Shown piece by piece: positions 25,777-35,084 of a stretch of 64,000 bases of DNA (position 1 is its first letter; the number at the start of each line of letters is the position of its first letter). The stretch comes from Tenacibaculum caenipelagi (GTDB taxonomy: Bacteria > Bacteroidota > Bacteroidia > Flavobacteriales > Flavobacteriaceae), in contig NZ_SNYH01000002.1 of assembly GCF_004363005.1 (NCBI RefSeq), positions 186,001-250,000 on the forward strand. Reading direction: 5' to 3'. A program made the translations under genes and the position numbers. A model generated the notes under the pieces. That model had not been told where the DNA came from and did no database searches. It saw only the letters and a list, made by a program, of their open reading frames with translations.

Positions 25777-26826
25777 TTAAACATCATCAAAATCTACCAC
25801 TATCTTCTGCGTTGTAGGATGCGCTTGACAGGTAAGTACCAAACCTTCTTCTAATTCATCATCTGTTAAAATAGAATTTTTTGCCATTACAGCTTTACCT
25901 TCAGTAACCTTTGCTATACAGCTGCTACAAACCCCCCCTTGACACGAATATGGAGCATCTAGCTTATGACGTAAAGAGGCCGCTAAAATAGTATCTGTTT
26001 TATCCATTGTAAAGCTGTGCTCTTCATCATCTAACATCACTATAACCTCCGATTTTCCATCCGGAATATGTAGTGCTGCTTCTTCTTCTGAAATAGTAGC
26101 TGTAAATAATTCAAAATAGATATTTTCTTCGTCAAACCCGTCTTCTTGAAGTGTATTAGAAACTGTTTTAATCATTTCTTCTGGGCCGCATAAATATGCC
26201 GAATCAAAAGAAATATCTTTATGAAGGTTCTTTACAAAATAATTTACAAGCCCTTTATCAATTCTACCTAATTTACTATTAGTTCTCACCTCTTGGCTAA
26301 ACACATAGTGTAAATTAAATTGAGTAGGATATTTAGTCGCTAAGTCATTCAACTCATCATAAAATATAGTGCTTTCTGCTTTTTTATTTCCAAACACTAA
26401 TGTAAATGTTGATGTAGGCTCATTTTCTAACACTGCTTTCACCATTGATAAAACAGGAGTAATTCCACTACCCGCAGCAAATGCAATGTAATTCTTTTGT
26501 GCCTGAGGCTCTAACAAAAATTTCCCTTCTGGTTCAGAGACCTCTAAAAAAGTATCTTCTTTTAACTTTGTAGTTGCATAGGTTGAAAATGTTCCATGAT
26601 CAACTGCTTTTACAGCCACTTTAATTTGTTCACTATTCGGTGAAGCACAGATAGAGTATGCTCTTCTTATTTCCCTATCGTCTAAGATAGCTTTTACAGT
26701 GATATATTGTCCTGCAATAAAAGTATAATCTTCTTTTAACTCTGCCGGAACGGTAAATAAAATAGAAACAGCTTCTGGTGTTTCTTTTATTATTTTTTCA
26801 ATACGTAGTTTATGAAATGTAGACAT
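25777..26826 (-). CDS. PaaE-like ferredoxin/FAD-NAD(P)H reductase
   Basis: A 349-residue soluble electron-transfer flavoprotein. The FAD domain (about 1-105) has RRAYSICASPN; the NAD(P) domain (about 108-230) has AAGSGITPVLSMVKAVLE; the C-terminal plant-type 2Fe-2S domain has C295, C300, C303 and C333 (C-x4-C-x2-C-x29-C). Homologues include PaaE, the reductase of phenylacetyl-CoA epoxidase, and reductases feeding fatty-acid desaturases. No paaABCD genes are nearby, so a role in phenylacetate breakdown is not supported; a general oxygenase or desaturase reductase is more likely. A TATTTTTG promoter element precedes it. Confidence 0.9.
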   Translation of the reverse strand: MSTFHKLRIEKIIKETPEAVSILFTVPAELKEDYTFIAGQYITVKAILDDREIRRAYSICASPNSEQIKVAVKAVDHGTFSTYATTKLKEDTFLEVSEPEGKFLLEPQAQKNYIAFAAGSGITPVLSMVKAVLENEPTSTFTLVFGNKKAESTIFYDELNDLATKYPTQFNLHYVFSQEVRTNSKLGRIDKGLVNYFVKNLHKDISFDSAYLCGPEEMIKTVSNTLQEDGFDEENIYFELFTATISEEEAALHIPDGKSEVIVMLDDEEHSFTMDKTDTILAASLRHKLDAPYSCQGGVCSSCIAKVTEGKAVMAKNSILTDDELEEGLVLTCQAHPTTQKIVVDFDDV

Positions 26827-26846
26827 CTATTCTTTTTAAAGAACTA

Positions 26847-26854
26847 CAAAAATA
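26847..26854 (-). promoter_or_regulatory. -7 element of the PaaE-like reductase gene
   Basis: TATTTTTG on the minus strand, 20 bp before the ATG; no clear -33 at 19 bp. Confidence 0.45.
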
Positions 26855-26904
26855 AGAAACTCAACACGAACAAAAGTTAGGGTTATTATAAAACTTTAAT
26901 TTAT

Positions 26905-27576
26905 CTACTTCTTACCCTCAACCACAATTACAATCTCGCCTTTAGCAGGCTTTTCTGTATAATATGCTAGTACTTCTTTTACACTTCCTCTTTTGGTTTC
27001 TTCAAATAATTTTGTCAATTCTCTAGAAACCGATATTTGTCTGTCTTCACCAAAATACTCCGCGAAATTTGCAAGAGTTTTTAATAATTTATGTGGACTC
27101 TCATAAAAAATCATCGTGCGCGTTTCTTCAGCCAAGAATTCTAAACGAGTTTGGCGTCCTTTTTTAACAGGTAAAAATCCTTCAAAAACAAACTTATCAT
27201 TAGGTAACCCAGAGTTTACCAATGCAGGTACAAAAGCAGTAGCTCCTGGTAAACATTCTACCTCAACACCATGTTGTACACAAGCTCTTGTTAATAAAAA
27301 ACCAGGATCTGAAATTGCGGGAGTTCCAGCATCAGAGATTAATGCAAAAGTTTCACCACTTTGCAAACGTCTTACAATTGTTTCTACCGTTTTGTGTTCG
27401 TTGTGCATATGGTGCGATTGCATAGGTGTAGAAATATCAAAATGCCTTAGCAGTTTTCCGCTCGTACGCGTATCTTCAGCTAAAATATAATCTACTTCTT
27501 GTAAGACTTTTAGCGCTCGTAACGTAATGTCTTCTAAATTTCCAATCGGTGTGGGTACCAAGTACAATTTGCTCAT
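26905..27576 (-). CDS. rsmI: 16S rRNA (cytidine1402-2'-O)-methyltransferase
   Basis: A 223-residue tetrapyrrole-methylase-fold enzyme that 2'-O-methylates C1402 at the ribosomal P site. The N-terminus has LYLVPTPIGNLEDITLRAL; then EDTRTSGKLL, SDAGTPAISDPGFLL (SAM-binding), GATAFVPALVNSGLP and FYESPHKL. It lacks the C-terminal extension of the E. coli protein (286 residues), as is usual in this phylum. It is divergent from dxs across a 66-bp region that carries both promoters. Confidence 0.95.
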   Translation of the reverse strand: MSKLYLVPTPIGNLEDITLRALKVLQEVDYILAEDTRTSGKLLRHFDISTPMQSHHMHNEHKTVETIVRRLQSGETFALISDAGTPAISDPGFLLTRACVQHGVEVECLPGATAFVPALVNSGLPNDKFVFEGFLPVKKGRQTRLEFLAEETRTMIFYESPHKLLKTLANFAEYFGEDRQISVSRELTKLFEETKRGSVKEVLAYYTEKPAKGEIVIVVEGKK

Positions 27577-27580
27577 ACAA

Positions 27581-27588
27581 CAAAACTA
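27581..27588 (-). promoter_or_regulatory. -7 element of rsmI, predicted near-leaderless
   Basis: TAGTTTTG on the minus strand ends 4 nt before the rsmI ATG (27576), so this too is a predicted leaderless message. It lies back to back with the dxs promoter. Confidence 0.5.
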
Positions 27589-27630
27589 CAAAGTTTTTAG
27601 TCTAAAAAGTTAGGAATCTCTACCTTTTTG

Positions 27631-27638
27631 TACTTTTG
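27631..27638 (+). promoter_or_regulatory. -7 element of dxs, predicted leaderless
   Basis: TACTTTTG ends 4 nt before the ATG at 27643. It overlaps an upstream in-frame TTG (27628), which is therefore not a real start. Confidence 0.6.
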
Positions 27639-27642
27639 CTAT

Positions 27643-29412
27643 ATGTCGAACGACCTATTGAAAAACATTCAAATTCCTGCTGATTTACGTAAGCTAACAT
27701 CAGAAGAATTACCACAGCTCGCCCAAGAATTGCGTGAGTTTATTATTGATGTGGTTTCCACAAAAGAAGGGCATTTAGGTGCAAGTTTAGGTGTGGTAGA
27801 ACTCACCATCGCTCTCCATTATTTATTTGATACTCCAAACGATTTGTTAGTTTGGGATGTGGGACATCAAGCATACGGACATAAAATTTTAACAGGAAGA
27901 AAAGATGTTTTTCATACCAATCGTCAGTTCGACGGTATTTCAGGCTTTCCAAAACGCTCTGAAAGTGAATACGACACCTTTGGTGTTGGTCACTCCTCTA
28001 CCGCTATTTCGGCAGCTTTAGGAATGGCTATTGCTTCTAAATTGCAAGGTATTGAAAAGCATCACATTGCTGTTATTGGAGATGCTTCTATTGCAAGCGG
28101 AATGGCTTTTGAAGCCTTAAATCATGCAGGAGACACCAATGCTAACCTTTTAGTTATTCTGAATGATAATGCCATTGGAATTGATCCATCCGTAGGTGCT
28201 TTAAATGATTATTTAACGAAAATAAAATCACCTCGATTAGAAGTTGAACAACACAATATTTTCGAAGCCTTAAACTTCGATTATTCTGGTCCCATCGACG
28301 GGCATAATTTTGATGAATTATTATCAGAATTAAACCGCCTAAAAAGCATTCAAGGTCCAAAATTTCTGCATGTAATCACCACCAAAGGAAAAGGATTACG
28401 ACAAGCTGAACAAGATCAGGTAAAATACCATGCACCTGGAAAGTTTGATAAAGTTTCTGGAGATGTATTACCAAAAGAAGAAAGTAAGTATACCAAATTT
28501 CAAGATGTCTTTGGTAAAACTATAGTTGAACTCGCTCAGCTAAACGAAAAAATTGTGGGTATTACTCCAGCCATGTTAACAGGAAGTTCGTTAAAATTTA
28601 TGTTGGAAGCTTTTCCTAACCGAACTTTTGATGTCGGTATCGCTGAACAACATGCAGTAACCTTAGCTGCAGGTATGGCTACCCAAGGGTTAATTCCTTT
28701 TTGTAATATCTACTCTACATTTTTACAACGCGCTTACGACCAAATAATTCACGATGTAGCTTTGCAAAACTTACCAGTAATTTTCTGCTTGGACAGAGCG
28801 GGATTGGTTGGTGAAGATGGAGCAACACATCACGGAGTTTTTGATTTGACCTATTTAAGTTGTATCCCAAATCTGATTGTATTTGCTCCTCGTAACGAAA
28901 TTGAGCTACGTAATATGATGTTTACCGCTCAACAAGGATTGGAACATCCGATTGCGATTCGGTATCCGAGAGGCAAAGGAAAATTAGAGCAATGGCAACT
29001 TCCATTCGAGAACATAGAAATTGGCAAAGGAATCTGTTTAAAAGAAGGAATTAAATTAGCAGTGTTATCTATCGGAACTATTGCTGATAATGTCTCAGAA
29101 GCGATTAATCAGCTTGAAAATAAAGAAGTGATTGCTCATTACGACTTACGTTTTGTAAAGCCTTTAGATAAACAACTTTTAGAGAATATTTTCAAAAAGT
29201 TTGATACAATTATCACTGTTGAAGACGGCACCATTAAAGGCGGATTTGGGAGTACTGTATTAGAATATGCTTCCGAAGTAAATTATCAAGGAAAAATTAA
29301 ACTATTAGGAGTTCCTGATGAATTTGTTCATCATGGAACCATTCAGCAATTGCAAGAAGTTTGTGGAATAGATGTTAATTCAATTAAAAAAACAATTCAA
29401 AAATTATTGTAA
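27643..29412 (+). CDS. dxs: 1-deoxy-D-xylulose-5-phosphate synthase
   Basis: A 589-residue thiamine-diphosphate enzyme that joins pyruvate and glyceraldehyde 3-phosphate in the first step of the MEP isoprenoid pathway. The N-terminal half binds ThDP (GHSSTAISAALGMA, and GDASIASGMAFEALNHAG with the Asn of NDNAIGI), the middle transketolase domain has the catalytic glutamate in GIAEQHAV and DRAGLVGEDGATHHG, and the C-terminal domain begins near residue 460. The usual GDG of the ThDP motif reads GDA here, as is normal in Bacteroidota homologues. The ATG at 27643 is preferred to an in-frame TTG five codons earlier because the latter is inside the promoter. Confidence 0.97.
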   Translation: MSNDLLKNIQIPADLRKLTSEELPQLAQELREFIIDVVSTKEGHLGASLGVVELTIALHYLFDTPNDLLVWDVGHQAYGHKILTGRKDVFHTNRQFDGISGFPKRSESEYDTFGVGHSSTAISAALGMAIASKLQGIEKHHIAVIGDASIASGMAFEALNHAGDTNANLLVILNDNAIGIDPSVGALNDYLTKIKSPRLEVEQHNIFEALNFDYSGPIDGHNFDELLSELNRLKSIQGPKFLHVITTKGKGLRQAEQDQVKYHAPGKFDKVSGDVLPKEESKYTKFQDVFGKTIVELAQLNEKIVGITPAMLTGSSLKFMLEAFPNRTFDVGIAEQHAVTLAAGMATQGLIPFCNIYSTFLQRAYDQIIHDVALQNLPVIFCLDRAGLVGEDGATHHGVFDLTYLSCIPNLIVFAPRNEIELRNMMFTAQQGLEHPIAIRYPRGKGKLEQWQLPFENIEIGKGICLKEGIKLAVLSIGTIADNVSEAINQLENKEVIAHYDLRFVKPLDKQLLENIFKKFDTIITVEDGTIKGGFGSTVLEYASEVNYQGKIKLLGVPDEFVHHGTIQQLQEVCGIDVNSIKKTIQKLL

Positions 29413-29446
29413 AAAAAAAGCGAACCAAATTGGTTCGCTTTTTTTT
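29411..29446. terminator. Bidirectional terminator after dxs
   Basis: The stem AGCGAACCAA / TTGGTTCGCT is flanked by A9 and T8 runs and overlaps the dxs stop codon. It also fits as terminator of the convergent TonB-domain gene. Confidence 0.85.
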
Positions 29447-29454
29447 GTTGTAAA

Positions 29455-29964
29455 CTATTCAACATTAAATGTGATAGGCAAGGTATAACCAACTCTAACT
29501 GGTTTCCCTTTTTGTAACCCTGGTTTCATTTGAGGGAGTAGTTTTGCTATTCTTATCGCTTCTTCCTTTAGTTTTGGATGTGGAGCTCTAGCAAAAATAT
29601 CTTCTATTTCTCCTGTTTTACCTATTTTAAATTGAAGATAAATTCTTTTCTTTCCTCGACTAAGAACATTGACACATCGTTTCTCATAAATCTTCTTTTC
29701 TTCATTATAAACTTCTTTTTCTTCTAAGCAACTTACAATATTTAAATTAAAATTTTCTACAATGTGTTTTTGCATCATTGAGTTTAAACAACCTTTTTTT
29801 TCTCTCTGAAGTGAAACTTTTTCACACCCTGGAAAGACAGGAACTTCCTCTATTATAGCAAAAGGAACATCTGCATATTCTTTTTTATCTTTCTCTACTA
29901 TTTCTTGAGAATTACAAAAACCAGTTATAACCACAGCAAATAAAAACAATAAATTCTTTTTCAT
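29455..29964 (-). CDS. Secreted TonB C-terminal domain protein
   Basis: A 169-residue protein with a cleavable signal peptide (about 1-19, ending G-F-C-N-S-Q) and a TonB C-terminal-like domain (about 105-167, ILQFKIG-type start IYLQFKIGKTGEIEDIF, then EAIRIAKLLPQMKPGLQKGKPV). The stretch EVPVFPGCEKV is the motif that precedes TonB domains in many Bacteroidota proteins. Unlike true TonB it has no membrane anchor plus proline-rich arm, so energy transfer to receptors is doubtful. Four cysteines in the middle region may form disulfides. Role unknown. Confidence 0.8.
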   Translation of the reverse strand: MKKNLLFLFAVVITGFCNSQEIVEKDKKEYADVPFAIIEEVPVFPGCEKVSLQREKKGCLNSMMQKHIVENFNLNIVSCLEEKEVYNEEKKIYEKRCVNVLSRGKKRIYLQFKIGKTGEIEDIFARAPHPKLKEEAIRIAKLLPQMKPGLQKGKPVRVGYTLPITFNVE

Positions 29965-30000
29965 AATTTTTTTATTAAATATGGAGCAAATTTAAAATAA

Positions 30001-30032
30001 AAAAGACGGAAAGTTAATGCTTTCCGTCTTTT
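30001..30032 (-). terminator. Terminator of the T9SS phosphatase gene
   Basis: Arms AAAAGACGGAAAG and CTTTCCGTCTTTT form a 13-bp stem 18 bp after the stop codon at 30051. Confidence 0.8.
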
Positions 30033-30050
30033 CCAATTTTTAAAAATTTT

Positions 30051-32741
30051 CTATTTTTTTACTATTTTTTCAGAAAGTTTCTTTTGTCCAGATTCGTCAT
30101 AAATTTCCAGAACATATACTCTCTTATTTGGAATTATAGATAGATCAATTGAATTATTAATCACTGGAATTTCTATCAATTTTCTTCCTGAGAGATCTAC
30201 TATTTTAGCAGTCCATAGAACTGTATTATTTCCTCCTCTTATATAAACTCTATCAAATACTGGGTTTGGAAAAATATTTATTTTTGAACTTTTTGTTGTT
30301 TCGTCTTGTGCCTTTTTTAGTTGTATTCTCGCTGAAGTGTTTAAACATACTTGTTTGGTTTCAGAAGAGCCAAAACTTCCTCCCGAAGCTAAAACTTCAC
30401 CATTACTATTGGTTATTTCATACGAACCACTTCCGTAACTACAACAAATACCATCTCCATACTCATCTTTAATGGTAAAATCATAGCACCCAACAGATAA
30501 ACATTTTGAAACAGTAACAGATTCTCCATTTCCTTGGGTATAGTTACCTCCACTTAAAACTGTTTCTCCATTACTATTTTTCAAAGTCCAAGAAGTTTCA
30601 GAAGAGTACTTATCGAATGTAATGGTTATACTTAAATCTTCACAACTTGGTATTTCTCCACCACCTCCATTGTCAGAGCTTCCAGTACTATAAGTAACTA
30701 CCAACTTTGGCGCATTAGAACTGCTTCCGTCATATGATTCTGCTGTTCGCTCACCTGTTCCTGAAATATAAAACATCATTGAATTACCCGAACTCCAATT
30801 AGATTTGTTTACAATGTATTGTACTAACGTTTTTAAGCTTGGTGTCCTTTGATTTGTACCAGACGCTCCAATCGAATTCCATGGGTTTGGACTCCACGAA
30901 ACCGACTGACTATAATAACTTCTTGAAGTAATATTATAACTTTGAGAAGTTATATCTGGTGCATTTGATGAATCTTGAATTTTTATTGCCAATGATGTAC
31001 TTCCCGAATTTGTTTCGTCTGTAGTAAATTGTATAAACGCATTCGTTATTGTAGCATCTGCTGGTATATTTAAGTTTCTAAATAACAATCCTATATGTTG
31101 ATTTCCTTTTGAACTTCCGTCGTATACCAATTCCAAATCAGAGCTATTCATATACATGGTTCCTGACGACTCATATTGCTCAGCATCATCATTTGTGCTA
31201 TTTATTGTTGATGTTACTGTTTTGGAAACGTTTCCTACAAAAACTGTTACTTCTTCAGAGGTTGTTTCATTACCTTCATTATCTGTTGCTACTGCTTTAA
31301 TCGTATATGATTGGTTGTCAACACTAGGAACCCAGTTATACGAATATGGAGTATTAGAATCAGTTCCTAACAACGAATTGTTTACATAAAACTTAACGTC
31401 TGAGATAGTTCCATCACTATCTGTAGCAGTAGCAGCTATTGTTACCGAACTATTTACTGTATGTGATGATCCTGATAATGGACTCGTAATGGTAACTTCT
31501 GGATAGCTAACATTATTATTCGTAATTGTTACCACACTACCATTAGATGGGGTCCATATATCTAAATTTGATGGTATTGTAAATGGGTTTTGATTTGAAA
31601 CAGCACCTACACTACTTGCATTATCTACCTTAATTGTTCTAACTTCTATTTTAGATTCTTCTACAAAAATCCATTTAAACTGATTAAATGTACTCGCATT
31701 TCTTGTCCAGTTTTTTGAATCGTCAGATGAACGTAACGGTGCTCCCCAGCAACCTTCTCCAACATAAATAGTTCCATTAACATCATCTCTAACAAACCCT
31801 TCATCACAATTGCTTCCACTAGAACAAGGTTTTACCGGCCATGTAGTTTTTACGGTATGAGAATCTGATTCAAATACCAAATTCACTCCTTTATCATAAA
31901 ACAATTGAGACCAACTTGAATACTCATCATTTCCTTCTGATTTTGATGATACATGCGGACGCATAGGTTTGTGGTATTGAGCAGACTTCCATATAGAATT
32001 ATTAGCATTCAACTTTTGGCTTAACCATGAATACTGAGTGCCACCAGCAGAAATCTCTGAATTCAACGTATAAATTGTATATAGATTATTTCCGAATGTG
32101 ATATCGTAATAAACACTCGTTGAAGGAACATTAAATAAGTTATAAATACTATTGTTTGATCCTTCATGGTTTCCTCTTGTTGGCACTATAGGAAACATTC
32201 TTCCGTCACTTGCAGTAGTATATTGCCAATCATTAAACCAGTCTTGCCATTCAGAATTAGAATCTCCATTAGTCATGTCTCCTCCAAAAAATACCGCCGT
32301 TGGTTTTAATTTAGAGACTAATAAATTAGCATCTCTTCTTGGTGTTCTGTTGTTTCTTGAATCACCACCTGCAATAAACGACATTTTATCATTAGTGCTC
32401 GGAGCAGTTTTAAACCAAAAACGACTGCTTACACCTTCGCTGTCTTTAATTACAAAATAGTAGTTTGTATTGGGAGTTAATCCTGTTAATTGGGCAAAGT
32501 TGTTATTCATTCCTTTATAAGAAACAGAACGATTTACTGATTTAGAGTTTGGATAATTTGACCAATTGGCCCCATTATCAGTCGTTCCATAGTATACAAC
32601 TGGGGTGGATCCTGAAATTTGATTCCAACCAATCATTATAGTGGTTGCAGGATTGTCTGTAATAATTAATCGGTACTTATCATTAGATCCATAAGTACTA
32701 AGAATGACTAAAAATAACAGTGCGAAAATAGTTTTTTTCAT
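30051..32741 (-). CDS. Secreted multidomain purple-acid-phosphatase-like protein with T9SS sorting domain
   Basis: An 896-residue exported protein. Signal peptide about 1-18; fibronectin-III-like/PAP N-terminal domain about 20-115; metallophosphoesterase domain about 120-380 with AGGDSR, GGDMTNGD, GNHEG and ESDSHTV metal motifs; a Bacteroidota Ig-like domain about 415-510 (SPLSGSSHTVNSSVTI, VKFYVNNSLLG); a DNRLRE-like beta-sandwich about 515-690; a Cys-containing domain with DGICCSYGSGSYEI about 705-805; and a type A T9SS C-terminal domain from 821 (INIFPNPVFDRVYI) to the end KIVKK. It is predicted to pass the outer membrane by type IX secretion and act on extracellular phosphate esters. Phosphate starvation control is plausible, but no Pho-box was recognised. 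Confidence 0.9.
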   Translation of the reverse strand: MKKTIFALLFLVILSTYGSNDKYRLIITDNPATTIMIGWNQISGSTPVVYYGTTDNGANWSNYPNSKSVNRSVSYKGMNNNFAQLTGLTPNTNYYFVIKDSEGVSSRFWFKTAPSTNDKMSFIAGGDSRNNRTPRRDANLLVSKLKPTAVFFGGDMTNGDSNSEWQDWFNDWQYTTASDGRMFPIVPTRGNHEGSNNSIYNLFNVPSTSVYYDITFGNNLYTIYTLNSEISAGGTQYSWLSQKLNANNSIWKSAQYHKPMRPHVSSKSEGNDEYSSWSQLFYDKGVNLVFESDSHTVKTTWPVKPCSSGSNCDEGFVRDDVNGTIYVGEGCWGAPLRSSDDSKNWTRNASTFNQFKWIFVEESKIEVRTIKVDNASSVGAVSNQNPFTIPSNLDIWTPSNGSVVTITNNNVSYPEVTITSPLSGSSHTVNSSVTIAATATDSDGTISDVKFYVNNSLLGTDSNTPYSYNWVPSVDNQSYTIKAVATDNEGNETTSEEVTVFVGNVSKTVTSTINSTNDDAEQYESSGTMYMNSSDLELVYDGSSKGNQHIGLLFRNLNIPADATITNAFIQFTTDETNSGSTSLAIKIQDSSNAPDITSQSYNITSRSYYSQSVSWSPNPWNSIGASGTNQRTPSLKTLVQYIVNKSNWSSGNSMMFYISGTGERTAESYDGSSSNAPKLVVTYSTGSSDNGGGGEIPSCEDLSITITFDKYSSETSWTLKNSNGETVLSGGNYTQGNGESVTVSKCLSVGCYDFTIKDEYGDGICCSYGSGSYEITNSNGEVLASGGSFGSSETKQVCLNTSARIQLKKAQDETTKSSKINIFPNPVFDRVYIRGGNNTVLWTAKIVDLSGRKLIEIPVINNSIDLSIIPNKRVYVLEIYDESGQKKLSEKIVKK

Positions 32742-32913
32742 AGTGAGGGGGATTTATAATTTTATAGTTAGTTAAACAAATATATTTTTTCCTTTTCAAT
32801 TCAATCGGTTATTTTTATTAAATTTAATCATATAATAATCTGGTTAACATTAATCTAACTATAGTTTTATAGTTTACTAATCTTATTTTAACAAAGTACG
32901 ATAGCCCTATATT

Positions 32914-32921
32914 TACATTTG
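32914..32921 (+). promoter_or_regulatory. -7 element of the membrane protein gene at 32937
   Basis: TACATTTG matches TAnnTTTG and overlaps a TTG (32919) that opens the frame; the real ATG is 15 bp downstream. Confidence 0.5.
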
Positions 32922-32936
32922 TTTAAACCTTTATTC

Positions 32937-33815
32937 ATGAATAACAAAACCCTTCTTCAGTTCTTAAAAATTAGTTCTTTTTTTATCTTTTTCGGAAGAG
33001 CCTATCAACATTTATTTTGGGATGCTCCCTATCGAAGTTTCTTTTGGGATCAAAAATTACTAGAACCTATAATTAACTTTGTTTTTGATACTACTTGGCA
33101 ATCATATGTTACCAACCTAAACACAGATTACGCTATACAAATTTTAACCAGAAGCATTGGTATATTGTATGTAATATGCGCCGTCATTTCAATTGCAATT
33201 AATGAAAACTCAAAAAAATGGATGGGTAATGTTTTAACATTGGGAGCTGTAAGTTTAATTTTTTTGGCTTTGATGATTACCAAGGATAAGTTTTATCATT
33301 TAATAATGTTTTTTGAGCATACAATTCAGTTTGGAGTACCTGTTGCTTTATTATACTTCTTAAAAGATAAAAATACTTCGCTCTTAGTTTTTTACTTAAA
33401 AATTTTTATTGCGTTAACCTTTACTTGTCATGGAATGTACGCTATTGGTGTTTTTTATCCTTTACCAGGCGACTTTGTTACAATGACGTTAAATATATTA
33501 CCTATTCAAGAGGAAATGGCTAAAAACCTACTATTTTTAGCTGGTATCTTAGATTTTGTCATCGCTATTGCCATATTCATTCCTAAATTTTCAAGACCTG
33601 TTTTGGTATATGCTTGTTTTTGGGGTTTTATAACGGCTTTTGCCAGAATTATAAGTGGCTTGCATTATGACATCTCTTTAAGCATTGTACATCAATACAC
33701 ATACTTAATGATTTACAGATTGCCACATGGGATGATTCCTTTGTTGGTTTATCTGTATTTAACAAAAAAGAATTCTAAAAAATCCGTGGTTTCAAAAAGC
33801 CTAGCCTCTGCTTAA
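32937..33815 (+). CDS. Polytopic membrane protein of unknown function
   Basis: A 292-residue integral membrane protein with about eight hydrophobic helices. The N-terminal part (SSFFIFFGRAYQHLFWDAPYR, WDQKLLEPI) with clustered aromatic residues recalls DoxX-like proteins of Bacteroidota, but I cannot assign the family firmly. A histidine is found in several helices (FYHLIMFFEHTIQF, TCHGMYAI), which could bind haem or quinone; this is a guess. The frame is open from TTG at 32919, but that codon belongs to the promoter, so ATG 32937 is used. The gene is alone, between the divergent T9SS phosphatase and the metallopeptidase lipoprotein gene. Confidence 0.75.
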   Translation: MNNKTLLQFLKISSFFIFFGRAYQHLFWDAPYRSFFWDQKLLEPIINFVFDTTWQSYVTNLNTDYAIQILTRSIGILYVICAVISIAINENSKKWMGNVLTLGAVSLIFLALMITKDKFYHLIMFFEHTIQFGVPVALLYFLKDKNTSLLVFYLKIFIALTFTCHGMYAIGVFYPLPGDFVTMTLNILPIQEEMAKNLLFLAGILDFVIAIAIFIPKFSRPVLVYACFWGFITAFARIISGLHYDISLSIVHQYTYLMIYRLPHGMIPLLVYLYLTKKNSKKSVVSKSLASA

Positions 33816-33952
33816 TTTTTTCGTTAGCTAGTTTTCTACACTGAATTTATACTTGCTTTCTCTTTAGGAGAATTTCTAAGAAATAAAAACTTTCAAAAAG
33901 TAATGGTTTGTAAGTTTTATATTCGCGAAATAAACCCCTTAAATTATAATAT

Positions 33953-35011
33953 ATGAAAGTACTGTTTAGAACTTTGGTTTGTTCATTCTTAATCCTATCC
34001 TGTAGTGATAAAGAAACTATTCCTAATGTTGATCTTAAAAACTACTCGTTTGATTCTGAAACCAACTCTAGCCTCATGTTTCAAGATGGTGAAGAGTTAT
34101 CTACAATGACTTCAGAATGGAGAGCTTATGAAATTAGTAAAGTAATACGAGTAAAACCTATTGATAACACCACTATTGAAGTGGCTAATTTCGCTCCTAT
34201 AGATATAGAAGACATTACAATTACCGCGACAATTGAAACAGAAGGATTCCTTAAACCCATTAAGCTATTTAAAATTGATAAGATAAGAGCTCATGGTAAG
34301 CAGGAAATTAATTATCCTTTTATAGATAACACTTCTTTATTTTTAAATACAAGTAACCAAGAAGTTGATCTTTCGATGTTTAAAGAAACAGGTATAAATC
34401 CTAGTGATATTTCTTTTGACTTTACTGGTGATAGCGAGGTTATTCAACAACTTAAAGGCTTAAACAAATTAAAATGGGTCATAAAATATCATGATTTCGA
34501 TCCAGAGAATGACACCAGTAATAATTGGGCTGAGGACATTAGCGCTAAAGATATTCGCCGTTTTTCAGGTTTAATGATTAATCTAGGTTTAATATTTGCT
34601 TCTGACGATTTTAAAAATGAGTTTATGAATGAAAACATCATAGGCAATGACGGAACAACTCCATTAACAAAAAGTGAAAAGGAAGCCGCTTATAACTCTA
34701 TTATTAACAAAACACGTTATAACTGTGGTAAAGTTGTTAATGTTTCTGGCTTAGGAGGTGGTTCTACTCTGGGCTTTGCCGAACATGTACTTAGAGACTA
34801 TATTCGTAAAGAAACAGGTTTTATTGCAGCTCACGAAATAGGTCATACCATTGGTTATAACCACTCTTCTAACATGACATACCCGCATGATGTTGATGGT
34901 GTAAGTATTGGTATTAGTCCTGTTACAACTCGAATTATGAATCAGTTTTTTGAAGATGGATCATACCCAATTACTCCTGAAAACTATTATCATTCATCAG
35001 ATTTTGAGTAG
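33953..35011 (+). CDS. HEIGH-type zinc metallopeptidase lipoprotein
   Basis: A 352-residue predicted lipoprotein (lipobox I-L-S-C17). Near the C-terminus it has H294-E-I-G-H298-T-I-G-Y-N-H304-S-S-N-M, the metzincin-type zinc motif HExxHxxGxxH with the catalytic Glu295. It most resembles the M57 dual-action HEIGH peptidases, which are known in other Bacteroidota as lipoproteins. A methionine follows only four residues after the third histidine, closer than the Met-turn of classical metzincins. The first 200 residues hold a beta-rich domain of unknown type. It probably acts at the cell surface or in the periplasm. Substrate unknown. Confidence 0.8.
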   Translation: MKVLFRTLVCSFLILSCSDKETIPNVDLKNYSFDSETNSSLMFQDGEELSTMTSEWRAYEISKVIRVKPIDNTTIEVANFAPIDIEDITITATIETEGFLKPIKLFKIDKIRAHGKQEINYPFIDNTSLFLNTSNQEVDLSMFKETGINPSDISFDFTGDSEVIQQLKGLNKLKWVIKYHDFDPENDTSNNWAEDISAKDIRRFSGLMINLGLIFASDDFKNEFMNENIIGNDGTTPLTKSEKEAAYNSIINKTRYNCGKVVNVSGLGGGSTLGFAEHVLRDYIRKETGFIAAHEIGHTIGYNHSSNMTYPHDVDGVSIGISPVTTRIMNQFFEDGSYPITPENYYHSSDFE

Positions 35012-35032
35012 AATATAAATATAATGCAAAAG

Positions 35033-35062
35033 AAAAAGGTTGTCTTAATAGACAACCTTTTT
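35033..35062. terminator. Bidirectional terminator between the metallopeptidase gene and the atp operon
   Basis: Arms AAAAAGGTTGTCT (35033-35045) and AGACAACCTTTTT (35050-35062) with loop TAAT, placed between convergent stops at 35011 and 35085. Confidence 0.85.
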
Positions 35063-35084
35063 TATATAACTTTAATAAGTATTC

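Noticed and set aside
27628..27642. TTG start for dxs
   Set aside because: The codon lies inside the -7 region; ATG 27643 fits homologues.
32919..32936. TTG start for the polytopic membrane protein
   Set aside because: The TTG is the end of the TACATTTG promoter element; ATG 32937 is used.
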